Of a stretch of 64,000 nucleotides of DNA, positions 11,414-23,461 are shown one piece after another; position 1 is the stretch's first letter; each line of letters opens with the position of its first letter. Under the pieces are notes generated by a model. That model had not been told where the DNA came from and made no database searches. It was given only the letters and a program-made list of their open reading frames with translations. The stretch comes from Aspidiotus rigidus (Eukaryota; Arthropoda; Insecta; Hemiptera; Diaspididae): NCBI GenBank assembly GCA_035079385.1, contig JAVHKY010000054.1, positions 18,952,001-19,016,000 of the forward strand, written 5' to 3'. The position numbers and the translations under genes are program-made.

Positions 11414-12580
11414 TCAAGAGGCAGGCTTTCTTCCTCTTGGCTTTTGCAATCTCCATTTGTCCCAGAGTTTTCTTCTCTTTGTGCGATTCTCTACGTGTAT
11501 GACTTCAAATATTCCCTCTCCGTCGTGGTTTTCCTCGTTACAGTGTTTCCCAAACAGGGACTTGTCATCTTCTTTCTCCCTCGACGTTTTGTGCTCCTTT
11601 CTCCTGATCTCAAACTTTCTTCCAGTCTCACCAATATAGATCCCCTCGCACTGTTCACAACTGAGCTTGTACACTCCGCTCAAGCTTTCCTTGTCCTTTT
11701 GTTCCGTCTGGTCATTGCTGATTCTCTTCACCATGGGTTAGTTATTCTGGATACCCACATTCACATCGTAGCCATTAAACGCCTTTATCACCTTGTTTGT
11801 GTACTTTCCTATATACGGTATCGATCCGGAGTACTTTCTCACTATGCTATCATGGGCTCCTTTCTTTGTTTCCATTTTCCCAAAGACTCCCTCCACCACA
11901 CATCTGCGGTAACCATTGGCTTCTGCGATCTGCTTTACTATCTCGATCTCTTTCCTCTTCTCTTCGTCGTTCTTAAGGATAGTAATTGCCCGATAGCAGT
12001 AGTTCTGGATTGCCGCTAACTTGTGCCTGGGGTGGTGGTAGGAGTCATTTGGGATGATGGTGTCAGTATGCGTCGGCTTCCTGTAGATTTTGTATTCTAT
12101 CCTATTGTTCTCCATTGTGAGTGTAAGGTCCAAATAGTTGATGGTCTCATTGCCCTTTTCCACTGTGAATTTGATGCTCTCATTTATCGCAGTCATTTCT
12201 GAAAGGAATAGATCCACCTGTCTATCAGTGCCTGTCCACACAATTAGGATATCATCTACATATCTGGCTCAGTGTTTGATCGAGTTTCTGAACTTGCTGC
12301 CCTTCAATATCTTGTTTTCCCTATCATTCATGAATATCTCCGCCAGTATTGGTGACAGCGGTGATCCCATCGCAAGTCCCCTTTCCTGACTGTAGAACCT
12401 GTTATTGAAGCGGCAGTAATTCTGGGTCAAGATCTCCTCCACTATGTTGGCGTACTTCGACCCATCGGGGTTCCCATGGTATATGTTGGTTTTGAGTAGA
12501 GTGAGAAGTTCCTCCTTCGGTGTGGTACCAAACATATTAGTCACATCAAAGGATATCAGCTTGTCGTTACTCCTGATTTC
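11414..12580 (-). pseudogene. PLE lineage 2: RT plus GIY-YIG, 5' truncated
   Basis: On the - strand, one reading frame from 12682 to 11414 is interrupted only by two stop codons, at 12269-12271 and 11738-11740; homology to PLEs begins near 12580. Landmarks in order: SFDVTNMFG (RT motif A), GLAMGSPLSPILAEIFM (motif B), RYVDDILIVW (motif C, just after the first stop), INYLDLTLT, IYRKPTHTDT, then SGVYKLSCEQCEGIYIGETGRKFEIRRKEH, a complete-looking GIY-YIG site. It is clearly a different lineage from the other copies in the window, which have GSPLGSLISE. Its 5' end abuts a lineage-1 PLE in the opposite orientation. Confidence 0.85.
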
Positions 12581-13140
12581 CGTGGCCAGAGTGAATGGGG
12601 TCAATGTCGACGTTGACGTGATGGTTCGGAGGATTCTTAGGAGCAGCATTCTTGATTCCACCACCTCCCTCCCCCGAGACACGATCCGTGATCGTCGTAT
12701 GCGTTGAATCAGTTTCCCTTTACTCGGGAACTTCTCCCTCCAATTGGGTCGAACTCTCCGCCCTTTAGGTTTCAGACCAACTCTTTACAACTCTAACACT
12801 CAGTGGCCACAGTTTCCGTGAGGGATGGGAAAGGCTTCTCCATAAGGAGAATTCTTACCGCAAACGTATTGCGCTTGAACACATAGAGATAATTCGTCAC
12901 CTCAACACTAATTGTATTACTGAACTGAACTCATACATTCCGGAAGATGGCTTGATTGAATTTGTCTACCTATGATTCATGCCGCGACTTCTCGTTTGGC
13001 CAATCTTAATATTCTGTTTCTCTCCTCCGTCTTGTCAGTGTCTTTCATTTCGGTCCCGAAGATGGTTTATTAACCGAAAGCGCTCGACGTTTAATTTTTC
13101 TGCGGTTTTTGCATGTTTTACTCTCCCTTTTGAGCTGCCT
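12581..13140 (+). pseudogene. 5'-truncated PLE lineage 1 copy
   Basis: Begins at ARVNGVNVDVDVMVRR, continues through DSTTSLPRDTIRDRR and GFRP.LYN, then jumps to SGHSFREG..RLLHKENSYRKRIALEHIEIIRHL. Most of the GIY-YIG domain is deleted and stop codons are present. The 3' end with the conserved terminal motif (13056-13086, ending GAAAGCGCTC) is intact. Confidence 0.8.
13056..13086 (+). ncRNA. PLE 3' terminal hammerhead-like motif
   Basis: GAAGAT, a GGTT/AACC hairpin, then GAA and the palindrome AGCGCT followed by C. The same layout occurs at the 3' end of the other PLE copies (18230, 18484, 21304, 24251, 47524 and 50700). Ribozyme identity is an inference. Confidence 0.4.
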
Positions 13141-14815
13141 TGATTTGATTGGAAAAAGGGTACGTATTTTCTCTTAAAATGAGAACTTCTTGAAATTTTG
13201 AAATGATTTTGGACTCATCTTGTATTTGTTATAGGAAGTGTTTTGCGTAACGAGAATAAAAATGTGCATTACTGTATTCGGTGTGCCTGTCTGTTGCATC
13301 AAATTAACGATAGAGTTGACAATGAGGAAAATTTTGTAATAATACAAAACGTGTATCGTATTACGTCGCATAAAACGAGCGAGTGCGGTGTTGTTAAACA
13401 ATTAAATGAAGGAAGAAATTAAAACTAAGTACTATTCTTCAATACCTAGCGTTAAGCTGCATTTTCTAATGACGCACAATAAATAGAAAGGTGATGAATT
13501 TCATACTGAGGTAATGTCGATGGTACGGTGTGACGTTGAAATCGACCAGTCGAGAATGAGTTATGCGTCCAAAATCAATCTTCCTACTGTACTGGTTCAA
13601 ATTTTGTAATTTTAAATCTGTTGAGCATGATGGATAACATTCTATTTACTCGAATATTATTTCTTTAAAAAGAGATACTTATTTTTCATTCTTTCACATG
13701 AGAGGGAAAAAAGTTGGTAATCGGTGATTGACTTCACCTTGTAGCGCAGCGATGTTTATTTTGACTATGTGAAAGTTAGTACCCGAATGATGTGTTGTAA
13801 TCAGGATAATCTACTACGTTATACTCGTCATGACGACATTATTATTACTAAACGTCATAGGGTATTGTATCACCTTGTATGAACACGAGTATTGTGGTAT
13901 TCTTGGTATTCGAGTACCGTATTTGAACGTGCGAAGAAGTTCGAACCAAAAAAATACGTATAGGGATAACCTTAGACTGTGTACGCATAAATGATCACCT
14001 AGATCGAGATAATTACAAGATTGTTGATGGTGGTAGTAAAATTTTCTCAAATTTCGTTTAAAACGATGAGGAGGGGGACACCGGTCATTAAAAATATAGG
14101 TGAATACTTGCGAAGGATGATGGTATTATGTGATATAATGATGCGAAATGTAACCGGTTTGGTCAGCGATTGGTAGTTTCTTGAAATGTTCGAAACAGTA
14201 TATTATAATTATTATTTTGTGAACGTCTATACTGCATAATTCTACCGGAATGAAGATTACTGCTTCGGAGTTTTCGTGAATAAGACGAGTATGAAGGCGG
14301 TATTACGATAAAGAGGTCAATAAATGAGGACGTATATGTAAAAAGTGCCTCCTTTCCATAAGAAATACATTGGTCGGAGGCCCTCTTTACATATACCTCC
14401 TCAAATGAGGTTTGCCCGTAGTAATTCCTCTCTTTCTGCCCTTGACTTTGTAGTTTGTCCTCAGATTCCTTCGTTTCGAAGCGGGAACCGTATTTTCCTA
14501 CCCATTCGAGTGGTGTACCCTCAAAGGTACTTCATTGGATTTGATATTGAAAAGTGAAAACGCTTCGGTGCATTGATCAAAATATGTATTTCGATGATTT
14601 ACCCCACATTTGGGGGAAATCTGAGTAATGGGGGGTGATGAAATCACGGTCATCGAAAGGAAAGAGAAAACTATTGTAAATCGAGCAGAAGATAAGCTAA
14701 CTTTCTAGAACTCATTAAATAAGGCCATCGCTGTTGGATAAAATTGGAGTTAGTCTGGTCAAGATCGCAGATTGAAGCCAGTCATGAAAGTGCGTTATTG
14801 GTAGAGATCATAGTT
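13141..14815. other. Unassigned AT-rich sequence
   Basis: No domain, repeat family or splice pattern could be recognised. Open frames at 13174-13401 (-), 13814-14050 (-) and 14345-14557 (+) are short and unlike known proteins. Confidence 0.4.
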
Positions 14816-15188
14816 CGAGCTATGAACCTTCAAGAAGGTAGCAATTCGAAAAAATTTTCAACTCTGGACCTCTGTAAAGGTGAAAAAATTTCAAGCATCA
14901 AACCTTTAAGCTGGGTTACAAGTATGGAATCATAAGGCGAGGCCCGAAGGGACATTTTCCCTGTGTTCGGCTGATCTTGAGCTATGGGGTTACAAACTCA
15001 AGAAACATCCGCGTCTGCCTTTGTTTCGTCATCAATGATAATATTGACTAAATTTACAGTCTGGAAAAATTTAGAGTTTCGAGCTTTTATAGTGGGAGAG
15101 GGAGGGGGGGGGAGGGAACAGGAGAATAAATGAAGCTATGAACCTCTGCAAAGGTGGACCTTGAACCTTCAAGCTACGCTACGACTAT
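14816..15188 (-). repeat. Degenerate 45-bp repeat units
   Basis: Phrases such as 'gaaaaattt.aa..tc', 'gagctatgaacct' and 'aagctggg' are decayed versions of the 45-bp unit. They lie directly before the PLE copy that starts near 15190, so the first codons of the open frame there (15161 on) are repeat-derived. Confidence 0.45.
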
Positions 15189-15189
15189 G

Positions 15190-17552
15190 GAGTCTTGAGC
15201 TAAATTTTCGAATTAATTGTATTAATAACGCTGATGAGGCATATTTACGGTTTCTTTTTGTGAAGTTTCGTAACCAACGGTTATCGTTTTCATCCCATAT
15301 TTGGTTTCTTAATAAGTGTCTAAAATTGCATGTGAAACCTAAGTTTATCAAATTTCGGCTGTTCTCCGATTGTGTTCAGACCACTAGGAAACTGGAAAAA
15401 TTTTTGATAGAAAAATGGATCCGTACCGAGTTGCGGAGGTGGCATGGGAAGCTGAATATCACCACAAGGTTGAACTTGTTGGTCCATTCTAAGCTTTCTG
15501 CTTTACTTTCGCCGGGTGAGTTGGATCTGTTTATCAAGTCGGTTAACCTTAAAATTCGGTCTTTTGAGGCTAAATTGAAACGTAAGAAAAATAAGAAGCT
15601 TAGCTCCCTCCTAAATTTGAATGCCTCCGCTGTCCAGGAATTGAGTACTGACGTCAGCGTTATCCAAAAGTTTCAACCGCGGATTATAAATTGTAGTAAT
15701 GTTGAGTTTGAGAGTGACGAGTTGTATCTCTTGAGAAGGGGTTAAAATTCGGGTTACCCCCTCTTAATAATGCTAACACTTTGGCCAATGTTATTGCGGA
15801 TCTCGAAATAAAAATTGGGCCTGGGGTCAATACTCAGAAAGCGTGTGCCGCCTTTGTCCGCGATACCCCCCTCCCTCGTATAAATGATCTGACTTTTGAG
15901 GTGATTAAGAGGATCAAGAGGAAGGTCAGGGAGGAGGGCTTAACCATTACTAAGGCTGATGAAGGGAATGCCATTGTCGTTATGGATAAGTCCTCTTACG
16001 TCTCCAAGGTCTATGACGTTCTCGACCAGTGTGGTGCCAGGGTAAATGCGGATTTTAACTTTCCATATCACGTTAAAGAAGTTAGACGTGTTATAAACAC
16101 TTGTGAATTTATTATTAAGACCCCTAAGCTTAAAAGAATGCTTCTTGAGCCCAATCCAGTGCCGCCCCTCTTGTACGGGCTACCTAAGGTTCATAAGAGG
16201 GACACCCCGATGCCGCCGGTCGTTTCTTTTGTATCTTCCCCCACGTACTTCTCGGCGAAATTTTTGGACCGTGGGTTCAAATCTAGAGTAGAATTTGAGT
16301 CATCCTACTCTGTGAAGAATTCGGTCTCTTCGGCTAATAAGCTTAAGGATGACATTCTTCCGCCTGATTCAACCCTATGCTCCTTTGACGTTGTTGGCTT
16401 ATTTCCGAGTATCCCTAGAGCTACTGCCATGCAACATATGGGAGACCTTTTGATCCAATCTAATATCTGTCAGGAAGAGTTGACAGAATTTTTTAATTTA
16501 CTCAATATTTGTTGATCTCCCAACTTTTGCAAATTTGAAGGCAAATTTTTCGAATTTCCTGAGGAGGTAGGTATCCCTATTGGCTCTCCTCTGGGTTCCC
16601 TCATTTCGGAGGTTTTCATGTCTAAATTTGAGCTTGATCTCTTTTCCTCTGGTCAGGGGTTTTTGGGTCATATATATTATTGGCACAGGTACGTCGACGA
16701 TGTGTTGTGTTTGTGGACCGGTCAACTGGATCTCCTTTTGGAGTTTCTCAGGTATCTTAACAGTTTATACCCATCCATCAAATTCACGTTAGAAGTAGGT
16801 GGTTCATCTATAAATTTTTTGGACCTTACTATCTCTAATAGAGAAGGTGCCCACGAATTCGCCATATATAGAAAAGATACCTCGACCGATATTACCGTCC
16901 ACGGCAGATCTTTCTGTCCTGTTGCCCATAAAATTGCCGGTTTTAATAGTTATATCCACCGGTTGACGAGTATTCCATTAGGTCAGCTCGCTTTTCAGCA
17001 GGAGCTCTTGACTATAAAGCACTTGGCCAGAGTGAACGAGATCAGCTTGGATATTGACTTGATGGTCCATAGGAAATTAACTCGGAAATGCCTTGATTTC
17101 ACTACCTCCCTCCCCCGTAATCCAGCGTCAGATAGTAGGGAACGTTGGATTAGGCTTCCGTTTTTGGGGAAATTTTCTTCCCAATTAGGTCGTGTCCTCC
17201 ACCCATTTGGGTTTCGGCCAGTGTTTTACAATCTGAACACTGTAAAAAGCTTGTTCGTTAAGTTAAAGGACCCCATCCCACTGGTCGAAAGAAGCGTGGT
17301 TTACAAAATTGAGTGTAATGATTGTAATGGAATTTATATAGGCGAGACTGGACGTCAGCTCAAAATTAGAATAGATGAGCATAGGAAGGCGTGGGAAAAG
17401 AAGAAATTGGGTGATTCGGCATTTGCGGACCATCTTATCACCACTGGCCATAGTTTCATAGAGGGATCCGAGTCCCTCCTCCATAGAGAGTCCTCGGCTT
17501 TCAAACGTACCGCGCTAGAACACATCGAAATTATTCGCCATCTGAATAACGA
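15190..17552 (+). pseudogene. PLE lineage 1 copy A, near full length (5' part)
   Basis: The most 5'-complete PLE in the window. The N-terminal domain (15190-15745) is basic and includes VIQKFQPRIINCSNVEFESDE. A one-base deletion near 15730 shifts the frame. The RT then reads ADEGNAIVVMDKSSYVSKVYDVL, LLYGLPKVHKRDTPMPPVVS, CSFDVVGLFP, GIPIGSPLGSLISE, HRYVDDVLC, SINFLDLTI and YRKDTSTD. The Trp codon of NICWSPN is a TGA stop (16513-16515). GIY-YIG follows: VVYKIECNDCNGIYIGETGRQLKIRIDEH. At 17552 the coding sequence breaks where another PLE has inserted, and resumes at 18333. Apart from three defects the gene is well preserved. Confidence 0.88.
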
Positions 17553-18332
17553 TAAAACACCTGGCTAGAGTGAATGGAGTCAATGTCGACGTCGACGTGA
17601 TGGTTCGGAGGAAAGTTACGAGGAGCCTTCTTGATTCCACCACCTCCCTCCCCCGAGACACGATCCGTGATCGCCGTTTGCGTTGGATCAGTCTCCCTTT
17701 CCTGGGGAATTTCTCCCAGCAATTGGGTCGGGCCCTTCGCCCGTTTGGTTTCAGACCCGCATTTTACAACCATACCACAGTTAAGAGGTTGTTTGTGAGA
17801 CTGAAGGATCCCATACCGGTTGATGAGAGGAGTGGTGTTTATAAGATGGAATGTGAGGATTGTGGAGGCTTTTATATTGGTGAGACCAGCCGCCAGATGA
17901 AAGTTAGAGTAGCTGAGCACCTGAAGTCTTGGAAGAAGGGACGCTTAGGGGAGTCAGCTTTCGCTGATCATTTGATTAACAGTGGCCACAGTTTCCGCGA
18001 GGGATCCGAAAAGCTCCTCCATAAGGAGAATTCCTACCGTAAGCGTATCGCCCTCGAGAATATAGAGATAATGCGTCACCTCAACACTGACGGTATCACT
18101 ATACTCAACTCGTACATTCCGGAAGATGGCTTGATCGAACAGGTTTATGATTCACACCGTGATTTCTCGTTCGGACGATCTTAATACCTCTTCCTTCTCA
18201 TTCGTTCGTCAGTTGCTTTCATTTCAGGTCTGAAGATGGTTGTTTAACCGAAAGCGCTCCCTTCGTTTTTATTTTCTGCGGTTTGCATTTGTTTACTCTC
18301 CCTTTAGAGTATTCGTTTTTTCGTTTAACCTA
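17553..18332 (+). pseudogene. PLE copy B, 5'-truncated, inserted into copy A
   Basis: Opens at KTPG*SEWSQCRR, which in the right frame is KHLARVNGVNVDVDVMVRRKVTR, and runs through an intact-looking GIY-YIG region: SGVYKMECEDCGGFYIGETSRQMKVRVAEH, SAFADHLINSGHSFREGSEKLL and YIPEDGLIEQVYDSHRDFSFGRS with a natural stop at 18182-18184. The 3' UTR with the terminal motif (18230-18260) ends near 18332. On both sides lies copy A, so this is a younger insertion in the same orientation. The frame over 17570-18184 is open but lacks the RT. Confidence 0.85.
18230..18260 (+). ncRNA. PLE 3' terminal hammerhead-like motif (copy B)
   Basis: CTGAAGAT, hairpin GGTT-GTTT-AACC, GAA and the palindrome AGCGCT followed by C. 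Best match in the window to the CUGANGA half of a hammerhead core, but with an extra U before the stem. Confidence 0.4.
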
Positions 18333-18560
18333 AATGTGCTTAACAGGTACATACCTGATGAGGGTTTGATTGAATTAGTTTATGAGTATGATTCACATTG
18401 TGATGACTCGCTAGTTCAGTCATGTCCTCCTCGGTAGTTCTTGTTGCCGGCCGGAGTTGGTTCAGTTGCTTTCACGTCCCCGTTGACAATGGTTTTTTAA
18501 TCGAAAGCGCTCCGGTGTTTTTTCATTTCTGTGGCTCTATTCAAATTACTCCGTACGTTT
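18333..18560 (+). pseudogene. PLE copy A, 3' part after the insertion
   Basis: NVLNRYIPDEGLIELVYEYDSHCDDSLVQS continues copy A exactly where it stopped at 17552 (compare HLNNEDITVLNRYITDEG in the copy at 23462-24343). The 3' UTR carries a diverged terminal motif at 18484-18512 (ATGGTTTTTTAATCGAAAGC). Confidence 0.8.
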
Positions 18561-18639
18561 TAATCGTTGAGTATGTCGTCGTTAGATGTTTCTGGTCATA
18601 TTTTAGAGAACCGAATTAATTGGACTAAAGATCTCTTGA

Positions 18640-19575
18640 GCATAAAGTTACAAAGGCCATCAATATTGTGAGAGACACCCTAACCGAGCTGAATCTCGCC
18701 CTAAACACCGGCAAAACCGAAATAATTGTCCTCGGCACAATCCTGAGGACACAAGTGCTAAAAATCAAGTGACAATTTGAGATACAACCGTTGAATTCTT
18801 AGATAATAGGAAGTACCTTGAAGTCAAGGTCGATTGGAGACTCAACTATAGGAGGCACATCTTGCTTACCCTAGAGCAAAATCTGGAAAAACTCTGCCAA
18901 AAATTCTTAGTCTGTTTCAAAATGTTTATGGCTACTCCACAAAAGCTCGTACCGCCATGCTCAGGGGTACAGTGTTTACATTCTACCTCTATGCAGTTAC
19001 ATTCTACAGTAAGAAGAAAAATAAAGAAGAAATATTCAGCATCCACAGAACCTTTAATCTGAGTGTAGGTAGGCTATACAGGCTCGTGCGCCATTACAGG
19101 TCAACCTCCTATGGTGCTAGAGTTGATCGCGCCTTCAATCCTCACGTTCCCGTGGGGATTCTTTAAGAGACCAACCCAGAGAAACAATCTCCCACTGTCA
19201 GCTTATCTAGACTCAGAGATTCTCCGAGTCTGGCAAAAAGTGGTGGGGTATGTCGCAGGTCCTTAGTGGGCAAGGTTGCTTCAGGGCATATCCACCGATA
19301 GACAAAGTGCGTTCAAGGAGATGCCCGCCCCGCTAGTCCCACATGTGACGAGTCAGAAAAACACGTTATGAGCCCCTGGTTTTCTGCTGGGTGGCCGGTG
19401 GAGCTTGATTGGACACGCCAAAAGGATCAGCAGTACTTGAAGCGAACTGTGCAAGATTTATGGGAAATTGAAAGGGCAGTGGCTGGAGCGCGAAGACAGA
19501 TGAAAGAAGATCCTTCAGTGGAGAAGGCTGGCTAACTCAAGTCCACAAGAACATCCCTCTCTGCACTAGCTGATG
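18640..19575 (+). pseudogene. Decayed non-LTR retrotransposon (RT thumb and C-terminal region)
   Basis: In shifting + frames one reads LTELNLALNTGKTEIIVLGT, then FLDNRKYLEVKVDWRLNYRRHI and a long helical stretch, all typical of the region after the RT palm in R1/Jockey-type LINEs. Further on, SPTCDESEKHVM at about 19336 resembles the Cys-rich box near the C-terminus of R1-like ORF2. Stops and frameshifts are frequent. No endonuclease, palm or poly(A) end is visible. Confidence 0.6.
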
Positions 19576-21180
19576 CATGCAGTGCATAGGTAGGGGGAGG
19601 GGACTTCCCGGAGTAGAAGAAATTAAACCTGAAATGTTTAGAGTAGGATTACTTGTGTGACAATTGACATTGTAATCTCACGAGCAGGGCTTTCACTTTA
19701 TAGAAAAACATCGAATCGTGTGTATGTCTTGAATATAAATCTATCGATACATCGATCTCGATTGTATCAAAATATTAATTCTATGCTCTGCTGCCATAGT
19801 AAATGTAGCCTTCATTGTAGCCTTATTTTATAAACCTAGTGTAAGTCCAGTATAAAATATCTTGAGCTAACTAGCTTTCGAAGGCTCACTCGAGTTCGTA
19901 TAGGCCTAGTTCTCTAGTATTATGAGAATTTGACTAGCTTTCGGGGGGGGGGGGGGGGTAGGCAAGCGGGTTCGTCTAGTATAAAAGCCTAGTATAATGA
20001 AGGTTGAAGGTCGAATTTTTTTCCAATTCCCTATAGTAGGTCAAGGTCACTAAGCGTGACGGGACGTTACACAAAATCAAAACAGAAAACACAATTTTCC
20101 CTAGGGCTCGGTTTGGCTCTCGCCGACCCTGACATTGGGTTTTGTTGGTGTCTTGTGTGTCACAGGGTCGCTCGGGTGTTTTCAAAATTTAAATAGTGAA
20201 ATCCGCCACGATCTAAAAACTTAAAGACCAACTATGACGTAGTATTGAAACTCGAGAAACGTTATTAAGATGTGATTAGGTAAAATTTAATAGGCATTGC
20301 TTTTTATAAACGTTATCGTGTTACTGATTCCATATTTTTCTTACGGTGTAAAGAAAGAAATCTGGTCACTCCTTATCGGGTGGAAGATTTTCATCACTGT
20401 AAATCGGAACATGACCAAAACAATTCTGTTGGGTACGGTGAACGGTACAAGTCAGTATTCTGAACCTTGAGCGAGGTCATTGCGCAGTAGAAAATAATAT
20501 TATGTGTTGAAAGATTTGCTGCGATGGTAGGACAGTTGTTTACATCGCACGTGTCTGTGTATTGTGTTTTTTACTAATTATGGCTCGTAAGTTTAGAGAT
20601 TGTTTCTCCCTTAAAATACTTTACATATCTGTATATAGTGCTTTTTATAGGCAATTGCTTTTCTGGTCGTTTCTTAGCCCAATTCTCTCAGGCGATGATG
20701 AATTTCACCTAGACTACCTCGCCTTGTCCTTCCCAGTCTCTGGTCATCTCAAAGTGATACGAAAATTTACGAGGAAACGAGGTGTGTGAAAAATTTGGAG
20801 CTTGCTGAAGGCAGAAAGTCGAAGCAGTCCCGTTGATTTTATTTCTTGAGATTGCCAGGAAACTAGGGATGAGAATTATGAGTTTTATCTTCGTTACGCT
20901 TTGATAACGTCCTCATCGCACCGTGACGATGTTATCGAAGTTTATTTTGGTAGAACATGGAGCTATGAGTCATTCGTTTGAACAATACTTTGAAATTCGA
21001 TATAAACTGAAGATCGTAAAACTTGTATCTCAATATTATTTTAAAAATATTACTTTGCGTTTTCCTTCAAGGTCGTAGCCCTATGTTTTAACTTCGTTAA
21101 TTGTTGGGACCACTTGAGCTGAAAAAAGGTTCTAAAACTTCATTGATGTTGCTCCTACCACGACAGTTAGAACATATAAC
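19576..21180. other. Unassigned sequence with a long G homopolymer
   Basis: Contains a run of G at about 19944-19961. A 75-codon + frame starting ATGGCTCGTAAG at 20580 has a hydrophobic middle but no recognisable match. No repeat copy of the other families is evident. Confidence 0.35.
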
Positions 21181-21185
21181 TGTTT

Positions 21186-21200
21186 AATAAAACGCACTCC
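21186..21200 (+). repeat. Possible target-site duplication, left
   Basis: AATAAAACGCACTCC here and AATGAAACGCACTCC at 24344-24358 match at 14 of 15 positions and bracket the inverted PLE pair. About 40 bp separate this copy from the PLE end. Confidence 0.5.
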
Positions 21201-21221
21201 GAGTTAACTCGTTCCTCAATT

Positions 21222-23440
21222 TTATGGTTGAACATATTATTAAAAAGGGTTGTACTCAAGAGAGTAGCGTTTTACAAAAGATACCACACAAAACAAGCAG
21301 CCGCGAGCGCTTTCGGTTAATTAACCATCTTCTAAGCGTAAGTGAACGGAAGCGACTGAACCCAACATCAACGAAGACAGAGGAACACGAGATGAAATTC
21401 ATGATTGAACTAGCGATTCATCAAATTGTGAATCATTCTCATACACAATTCAATCAATCCCTCATCAGTAATGTACCTGTTTAGAACAGTGATGTCTTCA
21501 TTATTGAGGTGTCTAATAATTTCTATATTTTCCAAAGCCAACCGCTTGAAGTACGAATTCTCCCTATGGAGGAGGGCCTCAGAACCTTCCTTAAACTTAT
21601 GGCCACTCTCAATTAAATGATCGGAGAATGCCGATTCACCCAAGCCTTTTTATGCTCAGCTACCCGAATCTGGAGCTGGCGGCCTGTCATGCCTACGTAG
21701 ATATCCGAGCAATCGTTGCACGCTACACTATAAACTCCACTCCTCTCGGCCACAGGAACAGGGTCTTTTAATCTTACAAATAAACTTTTAACCGTGTTAG
21801 GATTATAAAAGGCTGGCCGGAATCCAAAAGGGCGGAGGACACGTCCCAATTTCAAAGAGAACTTGCCCAGGAAAGGAATTCTAATCCACCTCTTTCTCCT
21901 GTCTAGGTGGTCCCTAGGGAGGGAGGTTGTGGAATCGAGGCATTTTCTAGTGACCTTCCTCCGGACCATTAGGTAAACATCCACTCTAACTTGATTAACC
22001 CTGGCCAGGTGCCTAATAGTCACTAGTTCCTCAAAGGTATTTGAGTCAGTCGATGAATTAGGCTATTGAAAGCCGCAATCTTATGGGCAGTAGGACAAAA
22101 GGACGATCCGTGGATAAAAATATCGGTCGACGTTTGCTTTCTATAAATACCAAACTCATGGATGCCATCATTAATAGAGATCGACAAATCCAAAAAGTTT
22201 ATTGATAAGCCACCGACTTCCAATGTGAATTTTATGGAAGGGTATTGGCTATTTAAATAATTGAGGAACTCACTCAGGAGTTCCACAGGATCGGTCCACG
22301 CACATAATACGTCGTCCACGTACCTATGCCAGTAGTGGACTTGACTCAAGAACACCTGGCCGGAGGAAAATAAATCATTTTCGAATTTCGACATAAATAC
22401 CTCCGAAATGAGCGAACCCAAGGGGGAGCCAATGGGAATCCCCACTTCTTCGGGGAACTCAAAAATTTTCCCATCAAACTTACAAAACATAGGGGACCAG
22501 CAGATATTTAGAAGGCCAAAGAATTCCGCAAATTCTTCGTGAGGAACGTTAGCTTTAACTAGTAACTCGCCCAAATGTTGCATGGCTACGGCTTTTGGAA
22601 TGTGAGGAAATAAACCTACAACATCAAAAGAACATAAAGTCGTTCCAGGAGGAAGACTGAGGTCCTTCAACTTATCTGCAAGGAAACCGGAGTTCTTTAC
22701 TGAGTATGTAGAGTTTACCTCAACTCGAGACTTAAACCAACGATCGATGTATTTAGCTAAGGTATAAGTAGGTGACGAAACGAATGATACAACTGGCCGC
22801 ATTGGGATATCTTTTTTGTGAACTTTCGGCAACCCATAAAGGAGGGGAGGAACCGGATTGGGTTCCAAGATGGCCTTTTTAGTCAAGGGGCTTTTGATAA
22901 TAAATTGACTACTATTCACGAGATTCCTCACTTCTTTGATAAAATTTGGAAAATTGAAAAATGCATTTTCTTGGGCACCACACTGCCTGAGCACGTCGTA
23001 AACTCCAGATACGTAGGAGGACTTATTCATAATTACGACGGCATTACTTTTATCAGCCTTCGTAAGGATTAACCCCTCCTACCTGACCTTCCTCTTTAGG
23101 CCTAGAATCAAGTCATGGCAAGCATTACTCATGAGATGGAGGGGGGTACTGCAGATCATTTCGGCACACTTCTTCTGGATATTTACCCCAGGTCCAATTT
23201 TCACTGTGAGATCCGCCACGACGTTCGCGAGGGTCGAGGGGAGGTAGCCCAAACTTTAGTCCCTTCTCCAAGAGGGTCAATTCGTCTTCATTAAACTCAA
23301 CTCTACTGTAGTTGATGATACGGGGCTGAAACTGTTGGACAATTCCGTCCTCAGCACAATCTTTTTTCTCAGCCGAGGCTTTTGCACTGAGGAGGGAGTC
23401 AATTTTGCCATTTTTCTTCTCTTTTAATTCCCGTTAAAAA
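21222..23440 (-). pseudogene. PLE lineage 1 copy C (minus strand)
   Basis: Reading on the - strand from about 23440: VQQFQPRIINYSRVEFNEDELTLLEKGLKFGLPPL, then a frameshift, then ADKSNAVVIMNKSSYVSGVYDVLRQCGAQ, LLYGLPKVHKKDIPMRPVVSF, CSFDVVGLFPHIP, GIPIGSPLGSLISEVFM, HRYVDDVLC and YRKQTSTD in one open frame (23030-22023). A 19-base deletion at about 22030 relative to copy D shifts the frame. GIY-YIG: SGVYSVACNDCSDIYVGMTGRQLQIRVAEH. A second small deletion near 21640 removes part of KAWEKGKLGE. The 3' motif lies at 21304-21334. Confidence 0.88.
21304..21334 (-). ncRNA. PLE 3' terminal hammerhead-like motif (copy C)
   Basis: On the - strand GAAGAT, GGTTAATTAACC, GAA, AGCGCT, C. Confidence 0.4.
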
Positions 23441-23461
23441 TCACGACAACCTTCATTAACG

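Noticed and set aside
20562..20789. Candidate FATP first exon (hydrophobic ~70-codon frame)
   Set aside because: It ends in a stop with no donor in a suitable phase 2 position that I could see, and it does not resemble a FATP N-terminus.
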